Positions 15,472-22,342 of a stretch of 64,000 bases of DNA are shown piece by piece. The notes under the pieces were generated by a model that saw only the letters and a list, made by a program, of their open reading frames with translations, was not told the origin of the DNA and did no database searches. Both the position numbers and the translations under genes were made by a program. The first letter of the stretch is position 1; every line of letters begins with the position of its first letter. The DNA comes from CAZQFS01 sp964592755 (lineage in GTDB: Bacteria; Hydrothermota; Tepidihabitantia; Tepidihabitantales; Tepidihabitantaceae), in the NCBI GenBank assembly GCA_964592755.1, contig CAZQFS010000001.1, positions 1 to 64,000 of the forward strand. The letters are read 5' to 3'.

Positions 15472-16356
15472 ATGAGCCGTCGAGCAACAATCGCGCTTGT
15501 CGTGGCTGGAGTCCTCTCCGGCCTGGTCATGATTGGGCTGTTCCTGGCCGTCATCGCCGCCGGCGTCGGCGACGAGTCGAGCGCCATGCCCGGCTGGGGC
15601 AAAGGCCTGGGCTACATCGAGGTCGAAGGTACGATTGTCGACGCGACCGAGACCGTGCGCCAGCTCAAGTGGGCCGAGAGAAACCAGCAGGTCAAGGCGA
15701 TTCTGTTGCGCATCGACAGCCCGGGCGGCATCGTCACTCCATCCCACGAAATCTACTCTGAAGTCGCACGCATCAGCGAGGAAGGCAAAGCGGTTGTCGT
15801 GTCGATGGGAACGATTGCTGCGTCCGGCGCCTACTACATCGCTGCGCCGGCTGACCTGATTGTCGCCAGCCCCCAGACCCTTACCGGCTCTATCGGCGTC
15901 ATCATGGAGTTTCCGGTGCTGAAAGGTCTGATGGACAAGGTCGGCGTCAAGGTTGAAGTCGTCAAGTCACGCGAGCAGAAGGACATCGGCTCGCCGTTCC
16001 GGGAAATGACCGAGTCTGACCGGCGACTGCTGCAGGGCGTGGTTACCGATGCCTACGAGCAGTTCGTCGAGGTTGTGAGTTCGGGGCGGGGCATTCCGGA
16101 AGACAGCGTCCGGGCCATTGCCGACGGCCGCATCATGACCGGGCGGCAGGCACTGGCGTTCGGCCTCGTGGACACGCTCGGTACGTTCGAGGACGCCAAG
16201 CGCATCGCGGCCGAGCTGTGCGGCATCGAAGGGGAACCTCGGCTCATCCGTCCGACGCGGCGCGTCGGCTTCCTCATCCGTCAGTTACTGGAAGGCACAA
16301 CCGAGAATCTGCTGGGCGGGCTTAAGTTCCCGCGTCTGCGCTACATGTACTACTAG
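15472..16356 (+). CDS. sppA: Signal peptide peptidase SppA (S49 family)
   Basis: This 294-residue membrane protease degrades cleaved signal peptides at the cytoplasmic membrane. One N-terminal membrane segment (about residues 6-32) is followed by the S49 core: RIDSPGGIVTPSHEIY, the nucleophile Ser118 in TIAASGAYYIA, and Lys170 in SREQKDIGSPF. The 52-residue Ser-Lys spacing equals that of Bacillus SppA, which supports a Ser/Lys dyad. It has the single-domain length. There is no Shine-Dalgarno; the gene starts ten bases after the tRNA-Ile 3' end, so tRNA processing would release a message with almost no leader. Confidence 0.92.
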   Translation: MSRRATIALVVAGVLSGLVMIGLFLAVIAAGVGDESSAMPGWGKGLGYIEVEGTIVDATETVRQLKWAERNQQVKAILLRIDSPGGIVTPSHEIYSEVARISEEGKAVVVSMGTIAASGAYYIAAPADLIVASPQTLTGSIGVIMEFPVLKGLMDKVGVKVEVVKSREQKDIGSPFREMTESDRRLLQGVVTDAYEQFVEVVSSGRGIPEDSVRAIADGRIMTGRQALAFGLVDTLGTFEDAKRIAAELCGIEGEPRLIRPTRRVGFLIRQLLEGTTENLLGGLKFPRLRYMYY

Positions 16357-16368
16357 CCCGGGCCGGCG

Positions 16369-16764
16369 CTACATGTTCGGCGGCCTGGGTGCGGCGCCCT
16401 TGGCCGCAAGCTCAAGCGCACGTCGCGCCCGACGCAGCAACTGCTTCACTTCCCTCAGCCGTGCTTCACCTTGTTGCAGGTTTTCGGCCTGTCTTACCTG
16501 CCCGAGTTTGGTTCGGGCCTCGGTGATGAGCCGGTCGGCCTCAGTCGCCTGGTTCACGTCAACACCGGTGGGAGCCGTATTGCGCACGGCCACCAGCCTG
16601 GCCGCCAGCCGGTTGAGCTGAACTTCGGTCTTGCTTGCTGCCCGGTCCAGCCGCTCTGCGGTCAGCCGCGGCGACGCCGGGACTCTGGGTTTGGTCAGCA
16701 TGAAGACGATTGCCACAAGCCCCAGAACCCCAACCACCAGCCAGACCACGACCCTAGTCTTCAA
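16369..16764 (-). CDS. Small membrane-anchored helical protein
   Basis: I do not recognise a named family for this 131-residue protein. The start is TTG at 16764, with AGGAGG five bases upstream, giving MKTRVVVWLVVGVLGLVAIVFML: one N-terminal membrane anchor. The rest is polar and helical, with heptad-like leucines and many Arg/Lys/Glu (for example RLDRAASKTEVQLNRLAARL). The N-terminus closely resembles that of the gene at 16999-17397 (KSRVVIWTIVGILVVVAVVFLV), so the two are paralogues. It is convergent with sppA, twelve bases away. Confidence 0.7.
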   Translation of the reverse strand: MKTRVVVWLVVGVLGLVAIVFMLTKPRVPASPRLTAERLDRAASKTEVQLNRLAARLVAVRNTAPTGVDVNQATEADRLITEARTKLGQVRQAENLQQGEARLREVKQLLRRARRALELAAKGAAPRPPNM

Positions 16765-16875
16765 GGCAACCTCCTGTCTCCACGGCAAATACCTGACTGA
16801 CCCTGCCCCATCTGTGGGCCAGACTCCGGACCCTGACGAACAGGGCCTCTGCGACCGTGCGATAGTGCATGGCCA

Positions 16876-16903
16876 AGTATAGACACCACCGGCAGCACGT
16901 CAA
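16876..16903 (-). promoter_or_regulatory. Promoter of the small anchored protein gene
   Basis: Minus-strand TTGACG (16903-16898), 16 bases, TATACT (16881-16876). It predicts a leader of about 105 bases with a proper Shine-Dalgarno at its end. Confidence 0.55.
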
Positions 16904-16946
16904 GACTTGAGGCACCGGTTTCCGGCGCCCGAGACCGACGGGTCAG

Positions 16947-16977
16947 GCTGGAGCCGACCGGTCCGGCCGGCTCCAGC
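16947..16977 (-). terminator. Hairpin terminator downstream of the second anchored protein gene
   Basis: GCTGGAGCCG (16947-16956) and CGGCTCCAGC (16968-16977) form a 10-bp perfect stem with an 11-base loop, 22 bases after the stop of the gene at 16999. No T-run is present. Confidence 0.5.
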
Positions 16978-16998
16978 GAACACTATCGGCTGCCTGCC

Positions 16999-17397
16999 CT
17001 AATCTTCGTCTGAGCCGGCTTCGCCGCCCGCCTCTTTCAGCATCTTGCGTGCTTCGCCCAGGTCCTTCTTGATTTCCTCCATCTTGGGAAGAAACTGGGT
17101 CTGGTCGGTGATGCCCTGGAGTTCCTGCAGCCCGGTCCTGACCTTGCCGACCTGTTCCTCGACCTTGGCGAAGGCCGCCGGGTCACCGCCCTTCTGCCGG
17201 GCGACTTCCACGCGATGTTCGAGCTTCTCGATCCGGGTGTTCATCCGATTGACAAAGGCCGGAATGTCCTCGGCCGTGACCGCCCGCTTCCCGGACGGCG
17301 TGCCTTTCCTGCCGACCACGAGGAACACCACTGCGACTACGACCAGGATGCCGACTATCGTCCAGATGACGACTCGGCTCTTGCTACCTTGTGCCAT
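16999..17397 (-). CDS. Small membrane-anchored coiled-coil protein, paralogue
   Basis: This 132-residue protein is of unknown function. The ATG at 17397 has AGGAGG four bases upstream. One N-terminal membrane segment (about residues 8-27) is followed by a charged region predicted to be a coiled coil (MNTRIEKLEHRVEVARQK, FAKVEEQVGKVRTGLQEL) and an acidic tail GSDED. The anchor region matches the neighbour at 16369-16764 nearly position by position, which points to tandem duplication. The 171-bp spacer to secA holds no clear promoter. Confidence 0.75.
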   Translation of the reverse strand: MAQGSKSRVVIWTIVGILVVVAVVFLVVGRKGTPSGKRAVTAEDIPAFVNRMNTRIEKLEHRVEVARQKGGDPAAFAKVEEQVGKVRTGLQELQGITDQTQFLPKMEEIKKDLGEARKMLKEAGGEAGSDED

Positions 17398-17568
17398 TGC
17401 TCCTCCTTTGTTGAGCTCTAACCAGAAGCGATGTCCCTGGCCCGGGCATCGCCCTCTTGTGCCGTTCCGGCTCTGTGCTCGCTGCGTGCCGGACCGGGCA
17501 GGTCCTGGTCGGCCGAACGTGCCAGCACCGACGGCATTCCACGGACAATCTTAAGCTGCTCTCGGGCG

Positions 17569-20559
17569 TCATTGCTTTGCGCCGCAGCAGCGCTTGTACT
17601 TCTTGCCCGACCCGCACGGGCATGGGTCATTTCGACCCACTTTGGCTTCGGCCCGGCGCACCGGGGCGGGAGGCTGCGGGCCGGCCGCCTCGCGCCCGGC
17701 CCCGGCCTGCTCTGCCTCCGGCTTGTAAGCGTGAACCGCCTGCCGGGCCACGGGCCGGCGGCGTTCCTCCGCGGTCTGGACCTGCGCCCGGAAGAGCAGC
17801 GTGAGCGCCTCGCGGTGAAGCTCGGCAAGCATGTCGTCGAACATGCGGAACGACTCCTGCTTGTATTCGACGAGCGGGTCCTTCTGCCCGTAGGCGCGCA
17901 GGCTGATACCCTCCCGGAGCATGTCCAGCGCATAGAGATGGTCGCGCCACTTGGCGTCAATCGTACGCAGGAACACGTACCGGCAGAGGTCGGCAAAGAG
18001 CTCACTGCCAAGCTCTTCATGCCGCTCATGATACCGACGAGAGGCTATGTCTGTCAACAGTTGATGCAGGTCGTCCCGGTCCTGTTCCCGTCGTTCCTTT
18101 TCAGGGACGGGCAGGTCGACAAGGAACGCGGCCTGGAGTTCGCCGCGGAGCCACTCCCAGTCCCACTCTTCCGGGTACTTCGCGCCCTGCGTTGTCCGCC
18201 CGACAAGGTTGGCGATGAAACCGGCCGCCATCTCGTCGTAGACCGGTCGCAGGTCAGGCTCTTTAAGAATCGCGTCGCGCATCTTATAGACCACGTCGCG
18301 CTGCCGGTTCATCACGTCGTCGTACTCGAGCAGGTGGCGCCGGATTTCCGCATTGCGCACCTCGACGCGCCGCTGGGCCCCGGCAATCGCCCGGGTGACC
18401 AGGGCGTGCTCGATCGGCTCGTCTTCCTCGGCACCGAACCGGTCCATAATCGCCGCCACCCGCTCCGACCCGAACAGCCGCATCAGGTCGTCCTCCAGCG
18501 AAAGGTAGAAGCGTGACGAACCCGGGTCGCCTTGTCGGCCGCTGCGGCCACGCAACTGGTCGTCGATGCGTCGTGCCTCGTGCCTTTCGGTGCCGATGAT
18601 GTAAAGCCCGCAGGGCACGTCGTCACGGCATCGGCCCGGCTGCTCCTCCCAGTAGGGACAGCCGCCTTCGGTATGCTGAACCAGATAGCAGCCTTCGCCT
18701 TTGACCACGCCCGGGCCGAGCTTGATGTCCGTGCCCCGGCCCGCCATGTTCGTGGCAATCGTCACCGCTCCCGGCTGTCCGGCGCGCGCGATGATTTCGG
18801 CCTCGCGCTGATGGTGCTTGGCGTTCAGCACTTCGTGGTTGATGCCCCGGCGGCGGAGCATCCGGGAGATGACCTCGGACACATCCACCGACGTCGTGCC
18901 GACCAGCACCGGCCGGCTCTGCTTGTGCCACCGTTCGATTTCGTCCAGGACCGCATCATACTTGGCCCGGCGGGTCTTGTAGACGATGTCGGCATAGTCA
19001 ATCCGCCGCACCGGCTCGTTGGTGGGAATGGAGACGGCGTCGAGCTTGTAGGTCGAGAAGAACTCGCTCGCCGAGGTAAGCGCCGTGCCCGTCATGCCGG
19101 CGAGCTTGCGGTACATCCGGAAGTAGTTCTGCAACGTGATGGTGGCAAAGGTCTGGGTCTCACCTTGCACCCGGACGTTCTCCTTCGCCTCCAGGGCTGA
19201 GTGCAGACCGTCGGAGTAGCGCCGGCCGGGCATCAGCCGTCCGGTGAACTCGTCCACGATGATGACCTTGCCTTCCTGAATGACGTAGTCCACATCTTTC
19301 TCGAAAAGCGAGAACGCCTTGAGCAGGGCATGGAAACTGTGCAGCGAGTCCGACTTCCTGGCGTACTGCTGGTAGGCCTGCTCCCGGGCGTGGACTTTCT
19401 CTTTGGGCGTCAGGTTCTCGTCCCGGTCAATCCGGCCCAGCTCCTCGCTCAGGTCCGGCAGCACGAATGCGTTCGGGTCATTCGGCGCCAGTTCCTTTCT
19501 TCCCATCTCGGTCAGGTTGATGGAATGGTCCTTCTCATCGATGACGAAGTACAGCGCCTCGTCAATCTCGTGCAGCCGCTTGTCTCGCAGATACGAAAGC
19601 TCGGTCGCATCGACCAGCTTCTTCACGCCTTCCTGGCGTTCGAGCTTGGTCAGTTGCTTGTTCTTCGGCGAGCCGCGGCGTGCCTGCAGCAGCTTGACTG
19701 CCGCTTCGGCCTCCTTGCCCTGCTGCAGGAGCGTCTCGGCCTCCTCGACGACCCGGTTGACCAGTATCGTCTGCCGTCCGAAAAGCCGGCGCACCAGCGG
19801 GGTAATCTTGTCGTAACCCTTGTCGGCCGTCTCGACCGGGCCCGAGATAATCAGCGGGGTACGGGCTTCGTCGATGAGAATCGAGTCCACCTCGTCCACA
19901 ATCGCGTAGTGATGGCCGCGCTGGACCTTGTCCTCCCAGCGCACCACCATGTTGTCGCGCAGGTAGTCGAACCCGAACTCGTTGTTGGTCCCGTAGGTGA
20001 TGTCTGCGTCATAGTGCGGCTTGCGCTGCTCCGGCTCCATCCCCTGCTGGATGCAGCCGACCCGCAGCCCCAGCGACTCAAGCACCGGGCCCATCCACTC
20101 GCGGTCCCGCCGGGCCAGAAAGTCATTGACCGTGACCAGGTGCGCACCCTTGCCCTCAAGCGCATTCAGATAGAGCGGCATCGTTGCCACCAGGGTCTTT
20201 CCCTCGCCGGTCTTCATCTCGGCGATTTTGCCTTCGTGCAGGACCATCCCGCCGATGAGCTGCACGTCGAACGGCACCATGTTCCACTGCTGCATGATGT
20301 CGGCAACCGGCCAGCTCTTGCCGACCAGAAACCGGCACGACCATTTCACCAGGGCAAACGCCTCAGGAAGGACGTTGTCCAGCGGCTCGCCGTCGGCAAT
20401 CCGCCGCTTCAGTTCCTCGGTTTTCTTGGGCAGGTCTTCGGCCGTGATGCCGGCCAGTGACTCAAAGACCGCGTTGACCTCGGTGACGAGCGCCCAGAGC
20501 CGTTTAAGCTCGCGCTCGTTCTTCGTGCCGAAGATGCGGCCAATCAGTTTTTCGAGCAT
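17569..20559 (-). CDS. secA: Preprotein translocase ATPase SecA
   Basis: This 996-residue motor drives Sec-dependent export through SecYEG. Motifs include AEMKTGEGKTLVATMPLYLN (Walker A), YADITYGTNNEFGFDYLRDN, the preprotein cross-linking domain, GMTGTALTSASEF, NMAGRGTDIKLGPGV, LRGRSGRQGDPGSSRFYLS and the C-terminal zinc tail GRNDPCPCGSGKKYKRCC. The protein is longer than the ~850-900 usual residues, partly from an insertion near residues 285-330 (EAEAAVKLLQARRGSPKN region). A short insertion before GLYIIGTERH holds four cysteines not found in the common form. Confidence 0.97.
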   Translation of the reverse strand: MLEKLIGRIFGTKNERELKRLWALVTEVNAVFESLAGITAEDLPKKTEELKRRIADGEPLDNVLPEAFALVKWSCRFLVGKSWPVADIMQQWNMVPFDVQLIGGMVLHEGKIAEMKTGEGKTLVATMPLYLNALEGKGAHLVTVNDFLARRDREWMGPVLESLGLRVGCIQQGMEPEQRKPHYDADITYGTNNEFGFDYLRDNMVVRWEDKVQRGHHYAIVDEVDSILIDEARTPLIISGPVETADKGYDKITPLVRRLFGRQTILVNRVVEEAETLLQQGKEAEAAVKLLQARRGSPKNKQLTKLERQEGVKKLVDATELSYLRDKRLHEIDEALYFVIDEKDHSINLTEMGRKELAPNDPNAFVLPDLSEELGRIDRDENLTPKEKVHAREQAYQQYARKSDSLHSFHALLKAFSLFEKDVDYVIQEGKVIIVDEFTGRLMPGRRYSDGLHSALEAKENVRVQGETQTFATITLQNYFRMYRKLAGMTGTALTSASEFFSTYKLDAVSIPTNEPVRRIDYADIVYKTRRAKYDAVLDEIERWHKQSRPVLVGTTSVDVSEVISRMLRRRGINHEVLNAKHHQREAEIIARAGQPGAVTIATNMAGRGTDIKLGPGVVKGEGCYLVQHTEGGCPYWEEQPGRCRDDVPCGLYIIGTERHEARRIDDQLRGRSGRQGDPGSSRFYLSLEDDLMRLFGSERVAAIMDRFGAEEDEPIEHALVTRAIAGAQRRVEVRNAEIRRHLLEYDDVMNRQRDVVYKMRDAILKEPDLRPVYDEMAAGFIANLVGRTTQGAKYPEEWDWEWLRGELQAAFLVDLPVPEKERREQDRDDLHQLLTDIASRRYHERHEELGSELFADLCRYVFLRTIDAKWRDHLYALDMLREGISLRAYGQKDPLVEYKQESFRMFDDMLAELHREALTLLFRAQVQTAEERRRPVARQAVHAYKPEAEQAGAGREAAGPQPPAPVRRAEAKVGRNDPCPCGSGKKYKRCCGAKQ

Positions 20560-20577
20560 TCCCCGTAAAAGGGACTA

Positions 20578-20606
20578 ATGTTACCCTCCCGGCCCGCGGT
20601 TGTCAA
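20578..20606 (-). promoter_or_regulatory. secA promoter
   Basis: Minus-strand TTGACA (20606-20601), 17 bases, TAACAT (20583-20578). Eighteen bases separate the -10 box from the secA ATG, with a GGGGA as weak Shine-Dalgarno. Confidence 0.65.
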
Positions 20607-20648
20607 AGATTGCGCACCGCCTGCTCGCCGTACTGCTGTCATGCCGCC

Positions 20649-21002
20649 ATGCAGGGGAGCAGACAGCCAGGCGGCTTTGATGCTGTTCCGGAGCAGAAGC
20701 CGTGCCCACATTGCCCCATGCACTACCCCGAGCAAGAGACCAGCGCCTGCCCGATGAAGAAGACCATCAACCGGACAACTGACTGCATACTCAAGCGCCT
20801 GGACAACCGCTTCAAGACAAGCCCGGTTTCATGCTTCGAGGACGCCACCAATCTTCACCCTGTGCAATGCTCGAAGTCCGGGGCCGACAGACACTTAGGC
20901 AACTGCCCAGCGCAACCCACCGAGCAGGGCCGGGAAAGACACCTGCGCCAGGACGGTCCCGGGGACGGCCTCCCGGCAGCCGGGGTACGCAGGAATGAAT
21001 AA
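20649..21002 (+). CDS. Possible cysteine-rich small protein
   Basis: This 117-codon frame starts at ATG 20649 and contains eight cysteines in the order CPHCPMHYPEQETSACP, DC, SC, QC, NC. Third positions are GC-biased in the central part, which favours coding. There is no good Shine-Dalgarno and no known family. It lies between secA (divergent) and the small-protein pair at 21124-21934. It may be a real gene at the edge of the island or chance. Confidence 0.35.
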   Translation: MQGSRQPGGFDAVPEQKPCPHCPMHYPEQETSACPMKKTINRTTDCILKRLDNRFKTSPVSCFEDATNLHPVQCSKSGADRHLGNCPAQPTEQGRERHLRQDGPGDGLPAAGVRRNE

Positions 21003-21123
21003 GAAGCGGCAAATCAGGCCGCCGGCACCGTATAACACCAGTGAAGGCAAGGAGCATGGCCGGAATGTCGGCTCGTGTCCCGCGCCGGAAACGAAAACGC
21101 CCGCAAACAGAAAGGACCGAACA

Positions 21124-21486
21124 ATGGACATCACCGAAACGCCGCTGAACCTGAACCCGGAGACCGCCAAGGTCCTGGACCAAATCCGCAATGCCGCCAG
21201 GCCCTGTTCCGTGTACGGCCAGGACCCGGCAGAGGTCGAAGCCGAGCTGGGAAACCTGGTCCGGCCCCTGCTCGAAGGCGCCGGCCTGGACCGACTCACG
21301 GTCATGCAGTACCTCTGGTATGTGCGCGAACTTGCCCGGGTCTTCCGCACCCGCACCGGCCGCGAACTTGCGTTTCAGGCCGAGCTCGTCATACGCAAAT
21401 GGCTCTCATTCGGCCTCGAGCCGAACACCATGCAGTTCATCTTCTGCCAAATCCACCTGCGGCTCAAGGCGCGCATGGGGACATAA
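21124..21486 (+). CDS. Island small-protein family, type A
   Basis: I do not recognise the family, but this 120-residue protein is clearly related to five other genes in the window. ATG at 21124 has AAAGGA seven bases upstream. The conserved part runs from about residue 40: GAG(L/V), then YLWYVRELARVFR, a spacer, AELVIRKWLSFGLEP and a helical tail. The closest relative is 39437-39844 (QYLWYTSELARVFR, VVRKWGSYGLD). It is all-helical and soluble, with no catalytic motif. It is paired with a type B gene 70 bases downstream, the same order as at 39.1-39.8 kb. Confidence 0.75.
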   Translation: MDITETPLNLNPETAKVLDQIRNAARPCSVYGQDPAEVEAELGNLVRPLLEGAGLDRLTVMQYLWYVRELARVFRTRTGRELAFQAELVIRKWLSFGLEPNTMQFIFCQIHLRLKARMGT

Positions 21487-21510
21487 CCCGAATTCGTCCT
21501 CGAATTCGGG
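21487..21510 (+). repeat. Perfect 10-bp hairpin right after the type A stop codon
   Basis: CCCGAATTCG (21487-21496), loop TCCT and CGAATTCGGG (21501-21510) begin at the first base after the TAA. No T-run follows, so it may be an mRNA processing or attenuation signal between the A and B genes. Confidence 0.7.
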
Positions 21511-21556
21511 ATCGTGTCCCTCAAGCTGATGCAAAGCACAGAAGCAGGAGAAGACC

Positions 21557-21934
21557 ATGAAAGACGACAAACCGTTCATCTCCCCATCCTCTGAACGCGC
21601 GGCCCGTCGCTACGAATCGGCGCTCAGGGTCGGCTCCAGCCCGCACCGTTCCGACGGCAACACAGAAGAACAGGCCGAGCGCTTTCGTGCTGCGGCCGAG
21701 CGGGCCGACATAAGGACCCTTCAGCTCAAACAGGTCCTCGGCGACCTGGGTGTGCCTGTATCGCTCCACTGCATCTATCGCAACTTCGTCCTGCATGTGG
21801 ACAAGCTCATCCGCGAATACGACCACGCCACCCTGCGCCACCTCGTCAACCACGCCCTTGCCCGCTGGACCTGCCGCGGCTGCCGGCCGGACGTCCTGCA
21901 GGCCATCTGCAAACGGGTGTTTGGGCTGGCCTGA
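21557..21934 (+). CDS. Island small-protein family, type B
   Basis: This 125-residue protein of unknown function has GGAG upstream of the ATG. Its C-terminal two-thirds (LGVPVSLHCIYRNFVLHVDK, then ALARWTCRGC and AICKRVFGLA) align with the gene at 39082-39456 (LGISPLLYCYYIAFSFQVDK, VSRWQARGL, TICDELFGVA). The N-terminal 45 residues are polar and probably disordered. The RW-x2-RG-x-VF core also occurs in the A and C types, so all belong to one superfamily. A large inverted repeat follows the stop. Confidence 0.75.
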   Translation: MKDDKPFISPSSERAARRYESALRVGSSPHRSDGNTEEQAERFRAAAERADIRTLQLKQVLGDLGVPVSLHCIYRNFVLHVDKLIREYDHATLRHLVNHALARWTCRGCRPDVLQAICKRVFGLA

Positions 21935-21955
21935 CTGCAGATGCCGGTGTCGTCT

Positions 21956-22005
21956 GGGCCAGGTGCTTCGGGCTCCAGCCCTGGTTACTTATCAGCACCT
22001 GGCCC
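21956..22005 (+). terminator. Inverted-repeat terminator after the A-B pair
   Basis: GGGCCAGGTGCT (21956-21967) and AGCACCTGGCCC (21994-22005) form a perfect 12-bp stem around a 26-base loop that contains a smaller GGGCT/AGCCC hairpin. It lies 21 bases after the type B stop. No T-run is seen. Confidence 0.5.
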
Positions 22006-22239
22006 CCGGTCACAGGCCCATCTTCTTCCCGGCCTGTGTTCGCCACCGGATGGCTGAGCAGCGCACGTTTGATATCCATGCAATCGTGCACTGGAGTTCC
22101 CGATTTGCAGGGATGCTGCTACCGGTAATTCGGGGGACGCAATATGCGATTTTCGCGGAGCCGTGCACGGAGAGAGGCCGATGTTGGCCCGCCTCGTGGG
22201 AATCGAGCCTGCCCAAGACCCGGACCACCGGCCCGATCT

Positions 22240-22338
22240 CTGGTCAAGGTTGAAGACTTCGCGGAGGATGCGTTGGAGCAGGTCGCGGCGGAGGCCGCGG
22301 GCGACCCAGAGGTCAGAGAACGTTCGGGTTTGCAGTAG
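22240..22338 (-). pseudogene. Tail fragment of the island small-protein family
   Basis: Just past the stop of the helicase gene, the minus strand reads TFSDLWVARGLRRDLLQ then RILREVFNL without a start codon. This matches the family C-terminus (KWVARGLTRSVLENI then RTGVFNI in the gene at 34287). Only this tail remains, so it is a decayed seventh copy. The rest of the spacer (22006-22239) shows nothing I can assign. Confidence 0.55.
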
Positions 22339-22342
22339 CGGG

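Noticed and set aside
20610..20648. Upstream start of the cysteine-rich frame
   Set aside because: It lies close to the secA promoter region and adds residues with no codon bias; only ATG 20649 is kept, at low confidence.
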